DNA from: Claveliimonas stercoravium
GTDB lineage: Bacteria; Bacillota; Clostridia; Lachnospirales; Lachnospiraceae
Assembly: GCA_019117345.1 (NCBI GenBank)
Contig: DWZW01000041.1
Coordinates: forward strand, 1-9,361
Length of the DNA: 9,361 nt
Reading direction: 5' to 3'
This document shows positions 1 through 5,637 of the stretch, in pieces (position 1 is the first letter of the stretch; each line of letters starts with the position of its first letter). The notes beneath the pieces are model-generated. The model was not told the origin of the DNA. It did no database searches and was given only the letters and a program-made list of their open reading frames with translations. The position numbers were made by a program, and so were the translations under genes.

Positions 1-1425
1 CCGGGAGACCGCATCCCGCTGGACGGCATTGTGACTGAGGGGGAGAGCCGCATCGACACCTCCCCTGTGACGGGGGAGCCGGTCCCTGTGACTGTGCGCC
101 GGGGTTCCAGGCTCATGTCCGGCTGTGTCAATGAGCAGGGCGTGCTGCAGATGAGGGTGGAGAAACCCCTCTCGGAGTCCATGGTGACCAAGATACTGGA
201 CTCTGTGGAAAATGCCGCGGCCAGCAAGCCGAAGCTGGACCGGTTTATCACAAGATTTGCCAGGATCTACACTCCCATCGTGGTGCTGGCTGCTGTGGCC
301 ACAGCCATCATACCGTCCCTTGTGACCGGAAACTGGAGGGAGTGGATCTACACGGCCATCACCTTCCTTGTCATCAGCTGTCCCTGCGCCCTTGTGCTGA
401 GCGTGCCCCTGGCCTTCTTCTCCGGCATCGGCGCAGGCTCCAAAAAGGGGATCCTCTTTAAAGGGGGCATTGCCATCGAAGCCCTGAAAAATGTGAAAGC
501 AGTGGTGATGGATAAGACCGGCACGATCACCAGGGGGGAATTCCAGGTACAGAGCGTCATTCCCTTTGGAAGAGAGAGCATGGACGGACTCCTTCAGTTG
601 GCGGCACAGTGTGAGCTGGGCTCCACCCACCCCATCGGCACCAGTATCGTGGAGGCTGCCAGGGAGAAGGGGATGACTCTGGAACGTCCGGAAAAGGTGG
701 AGGAAATCTCCGGAAAGGGTATCCACGCCGTCACGGAGAGAGGAGAGGTCCTCTGTGGGAACAGGGCTCTCATGGAGCTGTTCCACGTCAGGATGGACCG
801 GTGCGGGAGCGTACGGTACGGCACAGAGGTGCTCCTTGCCCTTGACGGGGAACTGGCGGGATGCATCGTCATCGCGGACTCCCTGAAAAAAGAGGCGAAG
901 GACGCCATAGCTATGATGAAAAAGCAGGGCCTGGTGACTGCCATGTTTACAGGAGACGGGGAGGAGAGCGCCCGGGCCGTGGCCGGCGAGGCGGGCATAG
1001 ACAGAGTGTATGCCCGGCTCCTGCCCCAGGATAAGCTGACCCGTCTGCAGGAGATGCGCCGGGAGGCCGGGGCGGTCATGTTTGTGGGAGACGGCATCAA
1101 CGATGCTCCGGTACTGGCCGGCGCAGACGTGGGAGCCGCCATGGGAAGCGGTGCGGACGCGGCCATTGAGGCGGCGGATGTGGTCTTCATGACCTCCCAG
1201 GTGACGGCGGTCCCGGAGTCCGTTGCCATCGCCAGGAAGACCGGGCGGATCGCCATGCAGAACGTGGTCTTTGCCCTGACTGTGAAGGCCCTTGTCATGA
1301 TCCTCGGCTTTGCGGGCATGGCAAACATGTGGATGGCCGTGTTCGCCGACACGGGCGTAGCCATGCTCTGCGTGCTGAACTCCATCCGCGCCCTGTACGG
1401 GAAGGCCGTGTTACAAAAGTATTAA
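1..1425 (+). CDS. cadA: Zn2+/Cd2+/Pb2+-type P1B ATPase, CPC type (5' end outside window)
   Basis: This is the C-terminal 474 residues of a heavy-metal-exporting P-type ATPase, read in frame from base 1; the start codon and N-terminal helices lie upstream. Visible parts in order, numbered from the first visible codon, are: the actuator loop with TGE (24-26); the metal-binding membrane motif C127-P-C129; the phosphorylation site DKTGT with D171; the nucleotide-binding H210-P211; and the hinge GDGIND (363-368). The last two helices carry K429 and a D450-T-G motif. The CPC plus Lys plus DxG combination is the known signature of the P1B-2 group, which pumps Zn2+, Cd2+ or Pb2+ out of the cytoplasm using ATP. 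The protein ends at TAA and is followed by a promoter region rather than a tightly coupled gene. Whether it carries an N-terminal metal-binding domain cannot be seen. The family call is certain; the metal is inferred from motifs. Confidence 0.93.
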   Translation, partial: PGDRIPLDGIVTEGESRIDTSPVTGEPVPVTVRRGSRLMSGCVNEQGVLQMRVEKPLSESMVTKILDSVENAAASKPKLDRFITRFARIYTPIVVLAAVATAIIPSLVTGNWREWIYTAITFLVISCPCALVLSVPLAFFSGIGAGSKKGILFKGGIAIEALKNVKAVVMDKTGTITRGEFQVQSVIPFGRESMDGLLQLAAQCELGSTHPIGTSIVEAAREKGMTLERPEKVEEISGKGIHAVTERGEVLCGNRALMELFHVRMDRCGSVRYGTEVLLALDGELAGCIVIADSLKKEAKDAIAMMKKQGLVTAMFTGDGEESARAVAGEAGIDRVYARLLPQDKLTRLQEMRREAGAVMFVGDGINDAPVLAGADVGAAMGSGADAAIEAADVVFMTSQVTAVPESVAIARKTGRIAMQNVVFALTVKALVMILGFAGMANMWMAVFADTGVAMLCVLNSIRALYGKAVLQKY

Positions 1426-1450
1426 GTTTCCTTGATTTTCTGCGAAAAGG

Positions 1451-1479
1451 TTGAAATGCAGGGCCTGTTTTGGCATAAT
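1451..1479 (+). promoter_or_regulatory. Sigma-A type promoter for the arsR operon
   Basis: A -35 box TTGAAA (1451-1456) is followed, after exactly 17 bases, by a -10 box CATAAT (1474-1479). A TG one base upstream of the -10 (1471-1472) gives an extended -10 element. The expected transcription start is near 1486, which falls on the inverted repeat annotated as the operator. The 123-base gap (1426-1548) is the only real intergenic space in the window and is visibly AT-richer than the flanking genes. No terminator for the upstream ATPase gene was recognised in it. Confidence 0.7.
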
Positions 1480-1485
1480 TAACAG

Positions 1486-1507
1486 ATGAACTGATATTCA
1501 TATGAAC
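1486..1507 (+). promoter_or_regulatory. ArsR/SmtB-type operator, inverted repeat plus a third half-site
   Basis: The 16-base element ATGAACTGATATTCAT (1486-1501) is an inverted repeat with the TGAA-N6-TTCA core known from SmtB/CzrA/ArsR operators. It is followed at once by another ATGAAC (1502-1507), so the first half-site recurs in direct orientation 16 bases later, and TTCATATGAA (1497-1506) is itself a perfect palindrome. It sits at the predicted transcription start and 42 bases before the arsR start codon. By analogy with the family, the metal-free repressor should bind here and block transcription until Zn, Cd or Pb releases it. Binding is inferred. Confidence 0.68.
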
Positions 1508-1548
1508 AGAGTCTGGCGGAAGGCTGGCTTCAGAAAGGGTGACTGACG

Positions 1549-1908
1549 ATGAAAAAGACAGAGGCAGAGTGCTGTGACGTAGTGGCGGCTCATACAGATA
1601 TCATCCGGGAAGTGCGCGGCAGGATGCCTGGTGAGGAGACGATCCAGGAGCTTGCGGATTTCTATAAGGTATTCGGAGATGCCACCCGCATCCGCATCCT
1701 CTGTGCCCTTTTGCAGGCAGAAGTGTGCGTCTGCGATCTGGCGGAGCTGCTTGGCATGAGCCAGTCGGCTATTTCCCATCAGCTTCGGGTGCTGAAGCAG
1801 ATGAAGCTGGTAAAGAACAGGAGAGAGGGAAAGACTGTCTTCTACTCGCTGGCTGACGGCCACATCCAGACCATAATCAGCCAGGGCATGGAGCATATCA
1901 GCGAGTAA
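1549..1908 (+). CDS. ArsR/SmtB-family metal-responsive repressor (CadC-like)
   Basis: A 119-residue winged-helix repressor, normal length for the family. The ATG at 1549 follows an AAAGGG ribosome binding site (1534-1539). The core reads DATRIRIL (44-51), then CVCD with C60 and C62, then the recognition helix region MSQSAISHQLRVL and the wing NRREGKTVFYSL. Two known metal-site types are present. C60 and C62, with C8 and C9 near the N-terminus, resemble the thiolate Cd/Pb site of CadC. D103, H105, H116 and E119 exactly fit the DxHx10HxxE zinc site in helix alpha-5 of SmtB and CzrA, ending on the last residue. It is the first gene of its transcript, 28 bases before a metal ATPase, and an operator-like repeat overlaps its promoter. 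This suggests an autoregulated sensor for Zn, Cd or Pb. The inducing metal cannot be decided from sequence. Confidence 0.94.
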   Translation: MKKTEAECCDVVAAHTDIIREVRGRMPGEETIQELADFYKVFGDATRIRILCALLQAEVCVCDLAELLGMSQSAISHQLRVLKQMKLVKNRREGKTVFYSLADGHIQTIISQGMEHISE

Positions 1909-1936
1909 AATATGAGGAAATAAGAGGGGCAAGGCG

Positions 1937-3799
1937 ATGGCGAAGGAAATCAAGATGCAGGCAGGTATATTGACGGCAGGCGCGGTTCTGTTTATTGCTG
2001 CTGTCATTGTGTCAGGACGGGCGATGCTGGAAAACGAGGTGCGCTTTTTCCTGTTTCTCGCTGTGTATCTTGTTGTCTCGTTCCACTCCTTTTACAGTAT
2101 CAGCAGCAGTCTTGTCCAGAAGAAGCTGGAGAAGGAGCATCTGCTCATGGTGATCGCCACGGTGGGGGCGCTTGCCGTGGGGCACTACATGGAGGCTGTG
2201 GCCGCCATGCTCCTGTTCCAGATAGGATGCATCCTTGAGGCTGTGTCTGTGGACAGGACCAGGAGGACGATCGAGAAATTTATAGATATACGCCCTGCCT
2301 TTGCCACCAGGAAAGAGGAGAGCGGTGAGGTGCAGGTGGAGCCCTCCCAGCTGGAACCGGGGGACGTGATCATCATCAAGCCGGGTGAGCGCGTGCCGGT
2401 GGACGCTGTCATCCTAAACGGAAATACCAGCCTTGACACAAAGGCCCTGACCGGGGAGGCCATGCCTGACAGCGTGGGCCCAGGCAGCCGGATCTACAGC
2501 GGCAGCATCAATATGACCGGTGTGGTGGAGGCCCAGGTGAAAAGGCTCTACAAGGACTCCACTGTGTCCCGCATCATGGAGCTGGTGGAGGGAGCCCAGA
2601 AGCAGAAGGCGGAGAGTGAAGGGTTTGTGAGAAAATTTACCCGGATCTACACGCCTGTGGCTGTGCTGGCGGCTCTCCTCATCATGGTCTGTCCGCCTCT
2701 CTTTATCACGGGGAGCGGCTGGGAGACATGGATATACCGGGGCATGATCGTGCTCATCGCGGCCTGTCCCACCGGACTCATCCTGTCCGTGCCCATCGCC
2801 TTTCTGGGAGGGATTGCTTCGGCGGCCCGCCAGGGGATCGTTGTGAAGGGCGGAAACTACCTGGAGATGCTGGCAAAGGTGGATACATTTGTCTTTGATA
2901 AAACGGGTACACTGACAGAGGGTACCTTTACCGTGACCCGGGTGCGCCCGGAGGGTATCACAAGGGAGGAGCTGCTGGAGATAACGGCCCATGTGGAGAG
3001 CTATTCCAACCATCCCATCGCCCAGTCCCTCATGAGCGCCTACGGCGGAGAGTACGACCCGGAGAGGGTGACGGACGTGGAGGAGATGCCGGGCTATGGG
3101 ATCAGCGCCAGCTACAACGGCAGCAGGGTACATATCGGAAATCTCCGGATGATGGAGGAGCAGGGGCTCGCGGTGGAGCAGGTAAGGACCATCGGGACCG
3201 TCATCTACGTGGCCCGGGAGGACCAGTATGCCGGCTATATCATCATAGAAGACCAGATCCGGGAAAATGCCAGATGGACCATGAAGATGCTGAGGGAGAA
3301 ATACAATGCAGTCCTTGTCATGCTCACGGGAGACAGCCGGGCGGCAGGAAACGCGGTGGCAAAGGAGCTGCAGCTGGACTATGCCTACACAGAGCTGATG
3401 CCGGAGGATAAGCTGGAGCAGATGGAGGAATTCATGCAGTACCAGTACGAGGCGGAACGAGTAGCCTGCGTGGGAGATGGTATCAACGACGCCCCGGTGC
3501 TTGCCAGGGCGGATGTGGGCATCGCCATGGGCGCCCTGGGGTCGGACGCAGCCATAGAGGCGGCGGATATCATCCTCCTTGAGGATGAGCTTCCCAAGGT
3601 GGTGGACGCGGTCCGCATCGCAAAGGAGACAGTCCGGGTAGTGAGCCAGAATATCAATTTTGCGCTGATCATGAAATTTGTGGTCCTTCTCCTTGCGGCG
3701 GCGGGCTACATCACTATGTGGGAGTCTGTTTTCACGGATGTGGGCGTGATGATCATCTCCATCATCAACGCGGCGGGAGTTGTCAAATATTCTGCGTGA
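1937..3799 (+). CDS. P1B-type heavy-metal ATPase with CPT in place of CPC, no N-terminal metal-binding domain
   Basis: A complete 620-residue P1B ATPase starting at ATG 1937 behind AGAGGGG (1923-1929). It has no HMA or Cys/His-rich N-terminal domain and enters the first membrane helices directly (about 11-27 and 36-53, then 69-83 and 85-103). Landmarks are TGE (172-174), the ion-binding membrane motif C277-P278-T279, phosphorylated D321 in DKTGT, H359-P360, and GDGIND (513-518). The final helices keep K580 and D601 (DVG) with the same 21-residue spacing as in the upstream ATPase. All catalytic residues are present, so it should be an active pump. The Lys/Asp pair places it near the Zn/Cd group, but the second metal-binding Cys is Thr. 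C98 in the second core helix, three residues before conserved E101, is a possible extra ligand (inference). Cotranscription with the ArsR sensor supports metal export. The exact metal is uncertain. Confidence 0.94.
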   Translation: MAKEIKMQAGILTAGAVLFIAAVIVSGRAMLENEVRFFLFLAVYLVVSFHSFYSISSSLVQKKLEKEHLLMVIATVGALAVGHYMEAVAAMLLFQIGCILEAVSVDRTRRTIEKFIDIRPAFATRKEESGEVQVEPSQLEPGDVIIIKPGERVPVDAVILNGNTSLDTKALTGEAMPDSVGPGSRIYSGSINMTGVVEAQVKRLYKDSTVSRIMELVEGAQKQKAESEGFVRKFTRIYTPVAVLAALLIMVCPPLFITGSGWETWIYRGMIVLIAACPTGLILSVPIAFLGGIASAARQGIVVKGGNYLEMLAKVDTFVFDKTGTLTEGTFTVTRVRPEGITREELLEITAHVESYSNHPIAQSLMSAYGGEYDPERVTDVEEMPGYGISASYNGSRVHIGNLRMMEEQGLAVEQVRTIGTVIYVAREDQYAGYIIIEDQIRENARWTMKMLREKYNAVLVMLTGDSRAAGNAVAKELQLDYAYTELMPEDKLEQMEEFMQYQYEAERVACVGDGINDAPVLARADVGIAMGALGSDAAIEAADIILLEDELPKVVDAVRIAKETVRVVSQNINFALIMKFVVLLLAAAGYITMWESVFTDVGVMIISIINAAGVVKYSA

Positions 3800-3834
3800 T
3801 GGCGGGGGAGAGTATAGACGAAGGGAGCTTGAAG

Positions 3835-4362
3835 ATGAAGAGAAAGGCAGGAAAATATGCGGCGGTCCTTCTGGCCGCCCTGATGCTGACAGGCTGCGGT
3901 TCCAACCTGCTGGAGGAGGGGACCGCGCTTTTGGAAGAGGGAAATTACGAGGAGGCGGCGTCCACATTCCAGGAGGCTGTAGACGAGGACGGCCAGGATC
4001 CGGAAGGCTGGAGAGGGCTTGGCCTTGCCAGGTGGGAGCAGCAGGACTACGAGGGAGCCCTGGAGGCCTTTCAGTCTGTGCTGGACAATGGAGGGGAAAA
4101 GACCGGAGAGCTCTACAATCTCATGGGGTGCTGTGCCATGCAGCTGGGGAAGCCCACGGAGGCGCTGAACTATTTCCGGCTGGGCATGGAGGCCGAGGAT
4201 GTCAGCGATGAGATGATGCAGGAGATGCGCTTTAACGAGATCGCGGCCTATGAGCAGTCCGGTGATAGGGAGAGCGCAAAGTCCAAGCTGAAGGACTACA
4301 CAGCCGACTACCCGGATGACGAGAAGGCGGCAAAAGAGGCGGAATTTCTTGAGACCAGATAA
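3835..4362 (+). CDS. TPR-repeat lipoprotein of unknown function
   Basis: A 175-residue predicted lipoprotein. The start at ATG 3835 is chosen because AAGGGAG (3821-3827) lies 7 bases upstream and because the product then opens with a textbook lipoprotein signal: positive residues (KRK, 2-4), a hydrophobic stretch (9-18), and lipobox L18-T-G-C21. After lipid attachment at C21 it should be anchored on the outer face of the cell membrane. The rest is tetratricopeptide-like helix pairs at about 25-58, 59-92, 94-127 and 132-165, with typical features such as EGNYEEAASTFQEAV and QQDYEGALEAFQSVL. TPR domains usually bind other proteins. The mature part is strongly acidic. It lies 35 bases after the ATPase gene, with its stop codon next to the hflX ribosome binding site. 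No specific role can be given. A partner role in cell-envelope assembly is only a guess. Confidence 0.88.
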   Translation: MKRKAGKYAAVLLAALMLTGCGSNLLEEGTALLEEGNYEEAASTFQEAVDEDGQDPEGWRGLGLARWEQQDYEGALEAFQSVLDNGGEKTGELYNLMGCCAMQLGKPTEALNYFRLGMEAEDVSDEMMQEMRFNEIAAYEQSGDRESAKSKLKDYTADYPDDEKAAKEAEFLETR

Positions 4363-4366
4363 GGAG
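4361..4366 (+). promoter_or_regulatory. Ribosome binding site of hflX, overlapping the previous stop codon
   Basis: AAGGAG begins inside the TAA stop of the lipoprotein gene (4360-4362). It lies 4 bases before GTG 4371 and 10 bases before the in-frame ATG 4377. The second spacing and the ATG codon favour 4377, but both starts are possible and differ by two residues. The overlap suggests translational coupling to the upstream gene. Confidence 0.6.
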
Positions 4367-4376
4367 TCCTGTGTAT

Positions 4377-5636
4377 ATGTATGAGACAGCGGAGAAAAAA
4401 GAGAGGGTCATCCTGGTGGGTGTGAGCCTGGCAGACAGCGATGACGCGGAGCAGTCCCTCAATGAGCTGGAGGAGCTGGCCGGCACCGCCGGGGCCCTCT
4501 GTGTGGGGCGCATCCTGCAGAAGCGGGAGCAGATGCACCCGGCTACCTATCTTGGGAGGGGAAAGACAGAAGAGCTGAAGGACCTGATATGGGAGACCCG
4601 GGCCGACGGCATCATCTGCGACGACGAGCTGTCACCGTCCCAGATAGGCAACCTGAGGGATGAGCTGGACGTGAAGATCATGGACAGGACGCTTCTCATC
4701 CTGGATATCTTTGCGGCCAGAGCCTCCACCAGCGAGGGCAAGATACAGGTGGAGCTGGCCCAGCTCAGATACAGACAGTCCAGGCTCACCGGCCTTGGCA
4801 CATCCCTGTCCAGGCTGGGCGGAGGCATCGGCACGAGAGGGCCCGGGGAGAAGAAGCTGGAGATGGACCGCCGTCTCATCAAGGGGAGGATCTCCCAGCT
4901 CGCAAAGGAGCTGAAGGAGGTAAAGAGGCACCGGCAGCTCACAAGGGAGTCCAGGGCGAAGAGCCGCATTCCGGTGATCGCCATCGTGGGCTACACCAAC
5001 GCGGGAAAGTCCACTCTCCTAAATCACCTCACCGGAGCCGGCATCCTGGCCGAGGACAAGCTCTTTGCCACGCTGGACCCGACCACCAGGAATCTGAAGC
5101 TGCCGGGGGGGCAGGAGGTGCTCCTGACAGACACAGTGGGCTTTATCCGCAAGCTGCCACACCACCTCATCGAGGCTTTTAAGAGTACCCTGGAGGAGGC
5201 AAAGTACGCGGATATCCTGCTCCACGTAGTGGACGCGTCCAACCCCCGGATGGACCAGCAGATGCACGTGGTCTACGAGACCCTGCGGGAGCTGGAGGCA
5301 TCGGACAAGCCGGTGATCACGGCCTTCAACAAGAAGGACAGGTTTGAAGGAGAGTATGCGCCCCGGGATTTTCAGGCGGAGAGGACAGCCTTCATCTCGG
5401 CAAAGACGGGAGAGGGCGTGGAGGAGCTCCTCTCCTGTGTGGAGAACGTGCTGCGGGAGCAGAAGGTGGAGATCGAGCAGATCTACCCCTACAGCGATGC
5501 GGGGAAAATACAGCTTATCCGGAAATACGGGGAGCTGGAAAAAGAGGAGTACACCCAGGAGGGCATCTATGTCAGGGCCTATGTGCCTGTGGATGTCTAC
5601 GGGAAGCTCACCCATGAGCCGTCGGGAGGAAGATGA
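4377..5636 (+). CDS. hflX: Ribosome-associated GTPase HflX
   Basis: HflX is a conserved GTPase that binds the 50S subunit and, in studied bacteria, splits stalled or stress-damaged 70S ribosomes. From ATG 4377 the product is 419 residues, normal for the family; a GTG at 4371 would add two. The N-terminal HflX domain contains the region around HPATYLGRGKTEEL and the family hallmark GGGIGTRGPGE (148-158). A basic helical linker follows, then the G domain: P-loop GYTNAGKST (205-213), DTVGF (252-256), NKKD (318-321) and SAKTG (341-345). All GTP-binding motifs are intact. A short C-terminal domain ends at TGA 5634-5636. It sits between a lipoprotein gene and addB with almost no spacing, so it is probably cotranscribed with both. 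A metal-stress link through the upstream operon is inference; I recall a report tying E. coli HflX to manganese homeostasis, which should be verified. Confidence 0.97.
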   Translation: MYETAEKKERVILVGVSLADSDDAEQSLNELEELAGTAGALCVGRILQKREQMHPATYLGRGKTEELKDLIWETRADGIICDDELSPSQIGNLRDELDVKIMDRTLLILDIFAARASTSEGKIQVELAQLRYRQSRLTGLGTSLSRLGGGIGTRGPGEKKLEMDRRLIKGRISQLAKELKEVKRHRQLTRESRAKSRIPVIAIVGYTNAGKSTLLNHLTGAGILAEDKLFATLDPTTRNLKLPGGQEVLLTDTVGFIRKLPHHLIEAFKSTLEEAKYADILLHVVDASNPRMDQQMHVVYETLRELEASDKPVITAFNKKDRFEGEYAPRDFQAERTAFISAKTGEGVEELLSCVENVLREQKVEIEQIYPYSDAGKIQLIRKYGELEKEEYTQEGIYVRAYVPVDVYGKLTHEPSGGR

Positions 5637-5637
5637 T

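Noticed and set aside
1430..1450. Inverted repeat TTTTC-TGC-GAAAA after the first ATPase as a terminator
   Set aside because: The stem is five base pairs, mostly A-T, with a three-base loop and no T-run after it. It is too weak to call a terminator.
1519..1531. Small hairpin GAAG-N5-CTTC in the arsR leader
   Set aside because: A four-pair stem is expected by chance and gives no evidence of a riboswitch or attenuator.
3780..3818. TTGTCA and TATAGA as an internal promoter before the lipoprotein gene
   Set aside because: The boxes are 27 bases apart, far from the usual 16-18, and no better pair was seen nearby.
3718..3834. Earlier ATG for the lipoprotein gene inside the ATPase gene
   Set aside because: It would bury the lipoprotein signal peptide 39 residues inside the protein, whereas ATG 3835 has a well-spaced ribosome binding site and a normal lipobox.
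2414..3967. A 517-codon open frame on the - strand opposite the second ATPase
   Set aside because: It lies opposite a fully motif-supported gene, has no recognisable domain, and its open length is explained by rarity of TTA, CTA and TCA codons on the + strand in this GC-rich sequence.
5344..5637. In-frame upstream extension of addB by 98 codons
   Set aside because: It lies wholly within hflX, codes for an Arg/Ser-rich stretch unlike AddB, and the family N-terminus with its P-loop begins at ATG 5638 behind a good ribosome binding site.
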